64,000 nucleotides of DNA. It comes from CAZDKK01 sp964603725. Lineage in GTDB: Bacteria; Eisenbacteria; RBG-16-71-46; CAIMUX01; WJJG01. Each line of letters starts with the position of its first letter. Position 1 is the stretch's first letter. Below the pieces are notes generated by a model. That model saw only the letters and a program-made list of their open reading frames with translations, did no database searches and was not told where the DNA came from. A program made the translations under genes and the position numbers. The stretch covers positions 1-64,000 of the forward strand of contig CAZRWW010000012.1 of the NCBI GenBank assembly GCA_964603725.1, read 5' to 3'. Shown piece after piece: positions 1 through 8,468 of the stretch.

Positions 1-131
1 GGTGGATATTGGTGGCCTGAATCGGCACTATAGGTGCCGGTTCGGGGCGGAGTCTAGCGACGCCCCGTCCAGAATGGTCGCATCGCTCCGCCAGGCAGCG
101 ATGCCGGTTTCTCGATCAGGAGCATGGTTGC

Positions 132-3100
132 ATGAAGCGTCTTCTCGTCTCCGCCGTTGCGCAGGTCACGATTCTCACCCTGTCGGTGGGCCTGCTGGTC
201 GCCTTCACGCTATCGGTCGGCGCCGCCGCCAAGCGGGATGAACCCCCCGAGAGTAAGCTCAACTCGGGGACCTTCTCGGGCCTGAAGCTTCGCTGCCTGG
301 GCCCGGCGATGACCTCGGGCCGCATCAGCGACTTCGCCGTGGATCCCGAGAAGCCCTGGGTCTATTACGTGGCGGTCAGCTCCGGCAACGTCTGGAAGAC
401 CGTCAACTCCGGAACGACGTTCGAGCCGATCTTCGACCGCGAGGCGAGCTGGTCGATCGGTTGCGTGGCCCTGGCGCCGGGCAATCCGCTCATCGTGTGG
501 GTGGGCACGGGCGAGAACAACAGCCAGCGCAGCGTGGGCTACGGTGACGGCGTCTACAAATCGATCGACGGCGGTAAGACGTGGAAGAACATGGGCCTGA
601 AGGCCTCCGAGCACATCGGGATGATCGCCATCGACCCGCGCGACCCCGACGTCGTCTATGTCGCGGTCCAGGGACCCCTGTGGAACCCCGGGGGCGACCG
701 CGGGCTGTACAAGACCACCGACGGCGGCGCGACCTGGACCTGCGTCCTCGCGATCAGCGAGAACACGGGCGTCAATGAGGTCCACCTCGACCCGCGCAAT
801 CCCGACGTGCTCTACGCCTCGGCCTACCAGCGCCGCCGGCACGTCTGGACGCTCATCGACGGCGGCCCCGAGTCGGCGATCCACAAGTCGACGGACGCCG
901 GCAAGACCTGGACCAAGCTCACCAACGGCCTCCCCGGCGAGGACCTGGGCCGCATCGGCCTGGCCGTGTCGCCCGCCGACCCGGACGTGATCTACGCCAT
1001 TGTCGAGGCAGCCAACAAGGCGGGCGGCGTCTTCCGCTCGGCCGACGCCGGCGCCAACTGGGAGAAGCGCAGCGACTATATGACGGACAGCCCCCAGTAC
1101 TACAACGAGCTGGTGGCCGACCCGCGCGATCGCGATCGAGTCTACGCGATGAATACGCTCATGGCGGTGACCGAGGACGGCGGCCGGACGTGGACCCCGG
1201 TCGCCCGGCGCGCGAAGCACGTCGACGACCATGCGCTGTGGATCGACCCCGACAACACCGACCATCTGCTGGTCGGCTGCGACGGCGGCATCTACGAGAG
1301 CTACGAGCGCGGCGACAACTGGGAGTTCAAGGCCAACCTGCCGATCACTCAATTCTACCGTGTCAGCGTCGATCAGGACTTCCCCTTCTACAACGTCTAC
1401 GGCGGGACGCAGGACAACGCGAGCCTGCGCGCGCCGTCCCGCACGATCAGCGCCAGCGGCATCACCAGCGCCGATTGGATCATCACGACCGGCGGCGACG
1501 GCTACGAGACGCAGGTCGATCCGACCAATCCCAACATCATCTACGCGCAGTCGCAGTACGGCGGCCTGGTGCGCTACGACTATCGCACCGGCGAGACGAT
1601 CGACATCCAACCCCAGCCGGGCAAGGGCGAGCCGCCGCTGCGCTGGAACTGGGACACGCCGCTGCTCCTGAGCCCGCACTCGCCCACGCGCCTCTACTTC
1701 GCGGCCAACCGCCTCTTCCGCACTGACGACCGCGGCAACTCCTGGCGCCCGATCAGCCCCGACCTCACGCGCCAGATCGACCGCAACCAGCTCGAGGTGA
1801 TGGGCACGCTCCAGAGCGTCGACGCGGTCGCCAAGAGCTGGAACACCTCCTTCTACGGCAACTCGGTCGCCCTGACCGAGTCGCCCCTGGTCGAGGGGCT
1901 CATCTACGTGGGCACCGACGACGGGCTCATCCAGGTCACCGAGGACGGCGGGCAGACCTGGCGCAAGATAGAGCAGGTCAAGGGCGTGCCGGCCATGACC
2001 TATGTCGGCGAGCTCACCGCTTCGTACCACGACGCCGGCACGGTGTTCGCCGCGTTCAACAATCACAAGAACGGCGACTTCAAGCCCTACGTCTTCAAGA
2101 GCGCGGATCGGGGCCAGAGCTGGGCGTCGATCGCCGGCGACCTGCCGCAACGCGGCACGGTCTACACCCTCAAGGAAGACCACGCGCGCCCGGAGCTGCT
2201 CTTCGCCGGCACCGAGTTCGGCGTCTTCTTCACCATCGACAGCGGCCGGCGCTGGGTGCAGCTCAAGGGCGGCTTCCCGACCATCATCGTCAAGGACCTC
2301 GACATCCAGCGGCGCGAGAATGACCTGGTCGTCGGGACCTTCGGGCGCGGCATCTACGTGCTCGATGACTACACGCCGCTGCGGCACGTCACGGCCGAGC
2401 GTCTCGAGCAGGCCGAGCCGATCTTGTTCCCGGTCAAGGACGCGTGGCTGTATCACGAGAGCACGCCCTGGGGCGGCCGGGGCAAGGCCAGCCTGGGCGA
2501 GGCGTTCTACTATGCCGAGAACCCGCCCTTCGGCGCGGTCTTCACCTACTACCTGCGCGACGACCTGAAGACGCGCGCGAAGGTCCGCCGCGACGCCGAG
2601 AAGAAGGCGCGCGAAGCCAAGGAGCGGATCCGCTATCCGAGCTGGGATGAGCTGCGCCTGGAGGATCGCGAGGAAGCGCCGGTCATCCTGTTCACGGTCA
2701 CCAATGAGCGCGGCGAGGTCGTGCGCGAGGTGACCGGATCGCCCTCCGCGGGGATTCACCGGGTGACTTGGGACCTCAACCTGCCGCCGGTCGAGCCCGC
2801 CTCGACCACGCCCTGGTCGCCGCGCGCGCCGTGGAGCACGCCGCCGCGGGGCCCGCTGGCGCCGCCCGGCACGTACACCGTGCGGATGGCGCAGCGCCAG
2901 GGCGACGTGACGACGCCGCTGGGCGAGCCGCAGCGCTTCGAGCTGCGCCCGCTCGGCTGGGCCAGCCTGCCCACGCAGGACTGGGCCGCGCTGCACGCCT
3001 TCCAGCGGCAGGCGGCCGAGCTCTACCGCGCGGTGCAGGGCGCGATTCGGCTGGCCGGCGAAGCCCAGTCGCGCATCGACCATGTCCAGGCGGCCCTGCG

Positions 3101-3452
3101 CAATACGCCCGGCGCCGAGCCGGCCCTCGTGGATCGCGCGCGGGCGCTCGAGCTGCGGTTGGCGGACCTGCGCGTCGAGCTCCAGGGCGACGAGACGATC
3201 AGCTCGCGCAACGAGCCGACGGGACCATCCATCAGCGAGCGCATCGGCCAGATCATCTGGGGCAGCAGCGAGTCGACCTCCGATCCCACGCGGACGCACC
3301 GCGACAGCTACGCGATCGCCGCCGAGCAGTTCGCGGCGCTCTTGTCGGACTTGACCCGTCTGGTGGAGACTGATCTGCGCACGCTGGAAGATGATCTGGA
3401 GGCCGCCCGCGCGCCGTGGACGCCCGGCCGGGTGCCGCGCTGGCGGCCGTGA
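132..3452 (+). CDS. Secreted BNR/sortilin-type beta-propeller protein
   Basis: A 1106-residue exported protein. Residues 1-33 form a signal peptide (MKRLL, then a long hydrophobic run ending near GAAA). The body holds many BNR/Asp-box signatures of the form S-x-D-x-G-x-x-W, for example SIDGGKTW, TTDGGATW, STDAGKTW, TEDGGRTW, TEDGGQTW, SADRGQSW and TIDSGRRW. This is typical of the large VPS10/sortilin-like or glycosyl-hydrolase-like propeller family found in FCB and Acidobacteria genomes. After about residue 800 the propeller gives way to a linker, a beta domain (VTWDLNLPP) and a helical, coiled-coil-like tail. Substrate is unknown; a binding or scaffold role is as likely as catalysis. AGGAG at 118-122 supports this start. 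A short hairpin (23-28 with 34-39) lies upstream. The next gene, 3569-4372, follows in the same direction. Confidence 0.85.
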   Translation: MKRLLVSAVAQVTILTLSVGLLVAFTLSVGAAAKRDEPPESKLNSGTFSGLKLRCLGPAMTSGRISDFAVDPEKPWVYYVAVSSGNVWKTVNSGTTFEPIFDREASWSIGCVALAPGNPLIVWVGTGENNSQRSVGYGDGVYKSIDGGKTWKNMGLKASEHIGMIAIDPRDPDVVYVAVQGPLWNPGGDRGLYKTTDGGATWTCVLAISENTGVNEVHLDPRNPDVLYASAYQRRRHVWTLIDGGPESAIHKSTDAGKTWTKLTNGLPGEDLGRIGLAVSPADPDVIYAIVEAANKAGGVFRSADAGANWEKRSDYMTDSPQYYNELVADPRDRDRVYAMNTLMAVTEDGGRTWTPVARRAKHVDDHALWIDPDNTDHLLVGCDGGIYESYERGDNWEFKANLPITQFYRVSVDQDFPFYNVYGGTQDNASLRAPSRTISASGITSADWIITTGGDGYETQVDPTNPNIIYAQSQYGGLVRYDYRTGETIDIQPQPGKGEPPLRWNWDTPLLLSPHSPTRLYFAANRLFRTDDRGNSWRPISPDLTRQIDRNQLEVMGTLQSVDAVAKSWNTSFYGNSVALTESPLVEGLIYVGTDDGLIQVTEDGGQTWRKIEQVKGVPAMTYVGELTASYHDAGTVFAAFNNHKNGDFKPYVFKSADRGQSWASIAGDLPQRGTVYTLKEDHARPELLFAGTEFGVFFTIDSGRRWVQLKGGFPTIIVKDLDIQRRENDLVVGTFGRGIYVLDDYTPLRHVTAERLEQAEPILFPVKDAWLYHESTPWGGRGKASLGEAFYYAENPPFGAVFTYYLRDDLKTRAKVRRDAEKKAREAKERIRYPSWDELRLEDREEAPVILFTVTNERGEVVREVTGSPSAGIHRVTWDLNLPPVEPASTTPWSPRAPWSTPPRGPLAPPGTYTVRMAQRQGDVTTPLGEPQRFELRPLGWASLPTQDWAALHAFQRQAAELYRAVQGAIRLAGEAQSRIDHVQAALRNTPGAEPALVDRARALELRLADLRVELQGDETISSRNEPTGPSISERIGQIIWGSSESTSDPTRTHRDSYAIAAEQFAALLSDLTRLVETDLRTLEDDLEAARAPWTPGRVPRWRP

Positions 3453-3568
3453 AGTGCCGCGCCGGCAGCGAGGTGGGCAAGGGCCGGCGGCGGAAGGCAG
3501 TCGCGCCGGCAGTGACGCCGGCGCCAGCCGGCGGCGGCAGGCGCGGGGCGCAGAGGAGGGTGGCCATC

Positions 3569-4372
3569 ATGGCTGTACACACGGAACGCGGACGGTTCCG
3601 GCGGGGTATCCCGAGGCGGTCGGCGTTGTTTGCGCGGTTTGCGGGCAGCCTGCCCATTCTGCTGGCGCTGGTCTGGACCGTTGCCGTCGCGGCGGCCGGC
3701 GCCCAGGCGCAGGACCAGGCGCAGACCGGGCAGTCTGCGACAGGGAGCGGGGAGGAACCCGACATGCTGGCGAACGTGCACTGGCTGGGACACGCCAGCC
3801 TCAAGATCACCGGCGAGAAGGTGATCCACGTCGATCCGTACAAGATCAAGGGCGGCGAGCGGGCTGATCTGATCCTGATTACCCACGATCACCACGACCA
3901 CCTCTCGCCCGAGGACATCGCCAAGATCCACGGCGAGCAGACGATCATCGTGCTGCCCGCAACGTCCAAGCACCACCTGTCGGGGCGCATCGAAACCGTC
4001 AAGGCGGGAGGCGAGGTGACGCTGGCGGGCGTGAAGATCCGCGCGGTTCCGGCTTACAACATCGGCAAGAAGTTTCATCCCCATGGCCAAGGCAATGTGG
4101 GGTACGTCTTCACGGTGGGTGACATCACCTACTATCATGCCGGTGACACCGACGTGATCCCGGAGATGGAGGCTATCACGGCCGACGTCGCTTTCCTGCC
4201 GGTCGGCGGAACCTATACGATGACCGCGGACGAGGCGGCGCAAGCCGTCGCCCTGATCAAGCCCAAGGTGGCCGTCCCGATCCATTGGGGGACCATCGTC
4301 GGGTCGCGGCAGGACGCCGAGGCCTTTCAACAGAAAGCCGCTTGCGAGGTGAGGATCTTGTCGCCGGAGTAG
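3569..4372 (+). CDS. Exported metallo-beta-lactamase-fold hydrolase (UlaG-like)
   Basis: A 267-residue protein. The ATG at 3569 is preceded by GAGGAGGG at 3553-3560, so it is preferred over the longer in-frame start at 3416, which would run into the preceding gene. Residues 15-48 form an Arg-rich twin-basic N-region and a hydrophobic core ending AGAQAQ, a signal peptide or membrane anchor. The metal motif THDHHDH is at residues 105-111; a later AGDTD supplies a bridging Asp and PIHWGT near the end a further His. This pattern and the short length fit the UlaG/YycJ-like MBL hydrolases (COG2220). Substrate is unknown; a phosphodiester or lactone is possible. It lies between the BNR protein and an OmpA lipoprotein. 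Confidence 0.88.
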   Translation: MAVHTERGRFRRGIPRRSALFARFAGSLPILLALVWTVAVAAAGAQAQDQAQTGQSATGSGEEPDMLANVHWLGHASLKITGEKVIHVDPYKIKGGERADLILITHDHHDHLSPEDIAKIHGEQTIIVLPATSKHHLSGRIETVKAGGEVTLAGVKIRAVPAYNIGKKFHPHGQGNVGYVFTVGDITYYHAGDTDVIPEMEAITADVAFLPVGGTYTMTADEAAQAVALIKPKVAVPIHWGTIVGSRQDAEAFQQKAACEVRILSPE

Positions 4373-4441
4373 GCGCGGACTCGCATCGTCGCGGAGGAGC
4401 AATCTGTGGGGACAATAGCAGGCATGGGGAGGAAATGAGTC

Positions 4442-5107
4442 ATGTGGACACGTCGAAATTGGATAGGACCTCTGGCGATGGCGCTGGTCATGGTGCTGGC
4501 CGCGGGGCTGACGACCGGCTGCGGTAAGCGGGCCGCCACGGGCGCCGGCATCGGCGCCGCCGTGGGGGGCGTCACGGGCGCGGTGATCGGACACCAGTCC
4601 GGGCACAAGACTGAGGGCGCGGTGATCGGCGCGGCGGCGGGCGCGGCCATCGGCGGCGTGATCGGCCATCGCCTGGACAAGCAGGCCGAGGAGCTGGCCC
4701 AGATCGCGGAGACCAAGCGCACCGAGCAAGGCGTCATCGTCACCCTGTCGTCGAACAAGATCCACTTCGACACCAACAGCAGCGTCGTCAAGGAGGACTC
4801 GCGCCAGACCCTGGTTCAGCTCGCCAACGTCCTCAAGAGGTACCCCGAGGACATCATCCTGGTGGCGGGCCACACCGACAGCGACGGAGCGGCCGACTAC
4901 AACATGCGCCTCTCGGAGGCCCGCGCGCAGGCCGTCGCCTCCATCCTCGTCGCCAACGGCGTCGCCATCGAGAGCGTTCGGGCGCAAGGGTACGGCGAGA
5001 CCCAGCCGGTCGCCGAGAATACCAGCGCCGCGGGCAAGGCGCAGAATCGCCGCGTGGAGCTGAGCATCACGGTTGACGAGAGCAAGGTCCCCAAGGACGA
5101 GGGCTGA
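4442..5107 (+). CDS. OmpA-family peptidoglycan-binding lipoprotein with glycine zipper
   Basis: A 221-residue outer-membrane lipoprotein. Hydrophobic residues 8-23 lead to LTTGC with Cys27 as the probable lipidation site. Residues 31-75 are a glycine-zipper segment (ATGAGIGAAVGG, AVIGAAAGAAIGG), as in Pal/SlyB-like proteins. The C-terminal half is an OmpA_C domain with the diagnostic GHTDSDGAADYNMRLSEARA core and the terminal NRRVEL, which bind meso-diaminopimelate in the family. It probably tethers the outer membrane to peptidoglycan. GGAGG lies 9 bp before the ATG. It follows the MBL gene by 69 bp in the same direction and is convergent with the FG-GAP gene. Confidence 0.92.
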   Translation: MWTRRNWIGPLAMALVMVLAAGLTTGCGKRAATGAGIGAAVGGVTGAVIGHQSGHKTEGAVIGAAAGAAIGGVIGHRLDKQAEELAQIAETKRTEQGVIVTLSSNKIHFDTNSSVVKEDSRQTLVQLANVLKRYPEDIILVAGHTDSDGAADYNMRLSEARAQAVASILVANGVAIESVRAQGYGETQPVAENTSAAGKAQNRRVELSITVDESKVPKDEG

Positions 5108-5122
5108 GCGCAATCGCCGGGG

Positions 5123-5145
5123 CCGCCGGTGAGATCGACCGGCGG
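5123..5145. terminator. Hairpin between convergent genes
   Basis: Perfect 8-bp stem, CCGCCGGT (5123-5130) with ACCGGCGG (5138-5145), in the 70-bp gap between two convergent genes. There is no T tract, so it may be a weak bidirectional terminator. Confidence 0.35.
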
Positions 5146-5177
5146 TCCGCGCAACTCCGGCGCGATCTTCGCGGTTC

Positions 5178-7019
5178 TCAGCGCAGTCTGATGATGAGCG
5201 CCCCGCTCTCCCGGGGCATTCCCGTTCGAGCGAAGTACGCTCCGGGTGGGACGGGCCGGCCCGCCGCGTCACAACCGTCCCAGATGAACTGCGCCTGCCC
5301 TGCTCCAGCGCCCGCGCCGGCGAAACCGCGCACCAGCCGACCTGCTGCGTCGAGGATTTGCAGACGCCCCGCGGGCGCAGCGCGGAGCGTCAGGCGCACA
5401 GTATCGCGGAAGGGATTCGGGGAGACGATCAGCGGCACGCGCGCGCTCGCCCCAGTGGCGTCGCCCCCGCCAGGTTGGCCGGGCCCCTCGCCAGCCGCCT
5501 TCCCAGCGGCTGCGAACGCAGGCGGATTGTAGTAGAGCCTGACGTTCCCGATCTGCCGCGCGGGAACAGCGAGATCCACGCACCCGTCGCCGTCGAGATC
5601 CGCGGCCATGGGCTGAAGCGGCCGCTCCGACGTGGGTCGCTGGATGGCCGGGGCCAGCCCGCCGCGGCCGTCGTTCGCCATCAGCACCCAGGCATTGGCA
5701 TCCGAGTTGGTGACGCCGATATCGACGTCGCCGTCTCCGTCGAAGTCGAGGGCGGTCAGGCCGCGCAACCGGTCCCCGGGAACGCCCCCGGTGGGATAGA
5801 GCCGCACCGGGGCGAGCTGGCAGCCGGGCAGCATCGTGAAGACCGCCACGTGCGCGTTGTTCTCCGTGGCCACCGCGAGGTCGGGCAGACGGTCCCCGTC
5901 GAGATCGTCGACGACGATGCCGACCGGCGCCGCGAGCGGCACGGCCGGCAGGGCTTCGAACATCTGTTCGGGCGGCGCGGACGGGTCGGCGTTGCGCAGG
6001 ATGATGATCTCCTCGGATAGCTCGTTGCTCACCACCAGATCCAGATCGCCGTCAAAGTCGAGATCGCGCACCACGACGTCGATGGGCCACTCGCCGACCG
6101 GATAGGTGGCGGGGGGCGAGAAGAAGCAGTCACCCGCCCCCAGCATCACGCCGACCTCGCCGGCGTACTGGCAGGGAAAGACCAGGTCGTCGAAGCCGTC
6201 ACCGTTCAGATCGCCGCTGGCGAGGCGTTGGGGATGGTCGCCGCTCGGCCAGGCCGACCACTCGTACTGGGTGCCGTGCCCGGTGTTGCGCCCAACGCGG
6301 ATCAGATTGGCTTGCTGGTCGGCCACGGCGATGTCCAGGATGCCGTCGCCGGACAGGTCGCGCAGCAGCACTGAGCTGAAGACCTGGCCGATGAGGAACG
6401 CATGGCTCTCGTAGGTCTGGAGCCGTTCGCCACGCGGCGTCGTGTTGATGAGAACCGTGATCTTCCCCTGCAAGGTGACGGCGACGAGGTCGAGGCGCTC
6501 GTCCTGGTTCAGGCGCCCGGCCTCCACCGCAACGGTTCCATACCCGGTGTTCACTTCCTGCGTGATGTGGAACTGCCCGGTCCCGCTCTGCGCCAGCGCC
6601 CGGAAGTGCCAGGTCACGGGCATGAGCATGGTCTCCCCGCCCACCGAGCGCAGCGATCGCCCCAGCGTCACCTCGATCAGCTCGCCGGCGCCGAATCGGT
6701 CGTATGGCGACTCGAACGGGTCGAAGCGGACCGTACGCTGGCCGGAAAGGAACGAGTAGGCGCCGAACACCGGGCCGGTCTGCTGCCCGCGCGTATGGTA
6801 GGTCAGCGGGTTGACCGTCTGGGGATCGACCGGCAGATTGAAGTCGGCTTCGATCCGCGGGACCCACGGCGCGCCCGTCGAGTTCGGATAGGGATCGACA
6901 TCCAAGACGACCAGTCCCGCCTGGGCGCGGCCGGGGAAGCCGGCCAGCAGGAGCAGCGCGGCCAACAGGGCGCGGAATTGTGGAGACGGGCGGACGGTCG
7001 GGTGAGATGTCCAACTCAT
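5178..7019 (-). CDS. Secreted FG-GAP/VCBS propeller protein with FlgD-like sorting domain
   Basis: A 613-residue exported protein. The ATG at 7019 is preceded by GGAAAGG and followed by a signal peptide (hydrophobic ALLAALLLLAGF, cleavage near AQAG). Residues about 30-130 form a Big/SbsA-like Ig domain (FNLPVDPQTVNPLTYH). The middle has repeated calcium-binding FG-GAP motifs such as DLNGDGFDDLV, DFDGDLDLVV, DLDGDRLPDLAV, DFDGDGDVDIGV and DLDGDGCVDLAV, predicting an integrin-alpha-like propeller. The C-terminus is a FlgD-like module (SPNPF, GRLVRGF, WDGCDAAGRPVPPGAYFAR). It is probably sorted to the cell surface for binding; no catalytic signature was seen. Its own promoter is at 7060-7088. 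Confidence 0.88.
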   Translation of the reverse strand: MSWTSHPTVRPSPQFRALLAALLLLAGFPGRAQAGLVVLDVDPYPNSTGAPWVPRIEADFNLPVDPQTVNPLTYHTRGQQTGPVFGAYSFLSGQRTVRFDPFESPYDRFGAGELIEVTLGRSLRSVGGETMLMPVTWHFRALAQSGTGQFHITQEVNTGYGTVAVEAGRLNQDERLDLVAVTLQGKITVLINTTPRGERLQTYESHAFLIGQVFSSVLLRDLSGDGILDIAVADQQANLIRVGRNTGHGTQYEWSAWPSGDHPQRLASGDLNGDGFDDLVFPCQYAGEVGVMLGAGDCFFSPPATYPVGEWPIDVVVRDLDFDGDLDLVVSNELSEEIIILRNADPSAPPEQMFEALPAVPLAAPVGIVVDDLDGDRLPDLAVATENNAHVAVFTMLPGCQLAPVRLYPTGGVPGDRLRGLTALDFDGDGDVDIGVTNSDANAWVLMANDGRGGLAPAIQRPTSERPLQPMAADLDGDGCVDLAVPARQIGNVRLYYNPPAFAAAGKAAGEGPGQPGGGDATGASARVPLIVSPNPFRDTVRLTLRAAPAGRLQILDAAGRLVRGFAGAGAGAGQAQFIWDGCDAAGRPVPPGAYFARTGMPRESGALIIRLR

Positions 7020-7059
7020 TGTGGGATAAGCCTTTCCGGGGATCGATCTCTCCCAGTGC

Positions 7060-7088
7060 ACTCTACCACATCCTCCGGGAGGGCTCAA
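7060..7088 (-). promoter_or_regulatory. Candidate sigma70-type promoter of the FG-GAP gene
   Basis: Reading the minus strand: TTGAGC (7088-7083), a 17-bp spacer, then TAGAGT (7065-7060), about 40 bp upstream of the ATG at 7019. The -10 lies within GATGTGGTAGAGT, which resembles sequences upstream of two other exported-protein genes. Confidence 0.5.
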
Positions 7089-7145
7089 CGGTTGTGAGAC
7101 GGCTCGCCGGGGAGGAGGCGGCCGGCTGGACGGGAAGCATTAGCG

Positions 7146-7175
7146 TTGACCCCCGGACCTGCTAGATGCTATTCC
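7146..7175 (+). promoter_or_regulatory. Candidate promoter of the thiolase/DUF35 operon
   Basis: TTGACC (7146-7151), 18-bp spacer, TGC-extended TATTCC (7170-7175), giving a leader of about 110 nt before the first gene at 7293. The -10 element is weak, so confidence is moderate. Confidence 0.4.
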
Positions 7176-7292
7176 CTTGGGCGGTTGTGGCCCCCGCGCC
7201 GCAAGCCTCATGCAGGTCCTTCAATCTCCACTCGGGTTGCGGGACGAGATCGGCAGCATGCGTTCGAACGGTCAGATGCAGGGAGGAGGAGG

Positions 7293-8441
7293 ATGGAGAA
7301 GAGAGTCGCCATCGTCGGGATAGGAACGACCGGGTTTCGCGCGACTTCCCCGGACGTCTCCTATCGAGAGATGACCTATGAAGCCGCCAACAAGGCCTAC
7401 CTGGACGCCGGCATCGAACCCAACGATGTCGGCGCTTTCGTGGCCACCTCCGAGGACTTTCTCGAGGGCTACAGCATCTCGGATGAGTACTCGCCCGACC
7501 AGCTTGGCGCGGTGCTGAAGTCGATTCACACCGTGCCCGGTGACTACATCCAGGCGCTGGGCAACGGCTACATGCTCATTCAGTCGGGATACGCCGAGAT
7601 CGTCGTGGTCCAGGGTCTCAGCAAGGCCTCCAACATGCTGACCAAGGGCGACCTGCTCACCTTCGCCGCCGATCCCTTCCTGTGGCGCCCCCTCAAAGAA
7701 AGCCCGCACGCCATCGCCGCCATGGACATGCACCGCTTCCTCTACGACACGGGCAACACCATCGAGCAGGCCGCGCACGTCGTCGTCAAGAATCGCTTCA
7801 ATGCGCTCTCCAATCCGCGCGCGGCGATGGGCTGCAAGCTGGAGCTGGACGAGGTGCTCAACGCCGACCCCGTCGCGGCGCCCCTGGGCAAGCTCGACAT
7901 CGCCCAGCACGCCGACGGCGCGGTCGTGTGCGTGCTGGCCAGCGCTGAGCGCGCCCAGACCTTGCGGGGCCGGCCGGTCTGGATCCGCGGCATCGCCTGG
8001 GCGACCGAGTCGAACACGCTCGACAGCCGCACCTGGGGCGAGGCGGTCTACATGGAGCTGGCCGCCGACCGCGCCTACAAGATGGCCGGCATTCGCACAC
8101 CCTCGCGGGAGATCGATTTCGCCGAGGTCAACGACGAGTACTCCTACAAAGAGCTGCAGCATCTCGAAGCGCTCAGGATCTGTGCCAAAGGGGAGTCGGG
8201 CAAGCTGACCGAGACCGGTTGGAGCGCGCCCGGCGGCGCCTTCCCCGTCAACGCCTCCGGCGGCTGCCTGGGGTGTGGTCACGTCTTCGAGCTCGACGGC
8301 GGCCAGAAGGTGCTGGAGGTCGCCCTGCAGCTACGCGGTCAGGCCGGCCCACAGCAGATCGAGAATGTGCGCAACGGATTGGCCGCCGCCTGGCGCGGCG
8401 TCCCCACCATGACGGGCGCCGTCGCGATCCTCGGCGTTTGA
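7293..8441 (+). CDS. Thiolase-fold protein, SCP2-like, lacking the canonical nucleophilic Cys (copy 1)
   Basis: A 382-residue protein; GGAGGAGGAGG directly before the ATG at 7293 fixes the start. Thiolase-fold landmarks are present: N-terminal KRVAIVGIGTT, the YREMTYEAANKAYLDAG helix, the IQSGYAEIVVVQG strand, and a C-terminal ASGGCLGCGHV loop in place of the usual GHPxGASG. In classical thiolases a Cys-Ala-Ser-Gly motif sits about 17 residues before the IxSG element. Here that position reads VPGDYI, with no cysteine. A Tyr-rich segment, NDEYSYKEL, occupies the usual HDCF region. Cys-less thiolase-like proteins paired with DUF35 partners include the steroid side-chain aldolase Ltp2, so carbon-carbon cleavage by a non-Claisen route is an inference. 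First gene of a five-gene operon, 27 bp before copy 2. Confidence 0.85.
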   Translation: MEKRVAIVGIGTTGFRATSPDVSYREMTYEAANKAYLDAGIEPNDVGAFVATSEDFLEGYSISDEYSPDQLGAVLKSIHTVPGDYIQALGNGYMLIQSGYAEIVVVQGLSKASNMLTKGDLLTFAADPFLWRPLKESPHAIAAMDMHRFLYDTGNTIEQAAHVVVKNRFNALSNPRAAMGCKLELDEVLNADPVAAPLGKLDIAQHADGAVVCVLASAERAQTLRGRPVWIRGIAWATESNTLDSRTWGEAVYMELAADRAYKMAGIRTPSREIDFAEVNDEYSYKELQHLEALRICAKGESGKLTETGWSAPGGAFPVNASGGCLGCGHVFELDGGQKVLEVALQLRGQAGPQQIENVRNGLAAAWRGVPTMTGAVAILGV

Positions 8442-8468
8442 ACCTGCATGCCCCTTGGGAGGTAAGCA

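Noticed and set aside
210..3299. A 1029-codon open frame on the minus strand opposite the BNR gene
   Set aside because: In GC-rich DNA the antisense frame is often open. Its composition is Arg/Ala/Val/Asp-rich without domain motifs, whereas the plus strand carries a signal peptide and repeated Asp-box motifs.
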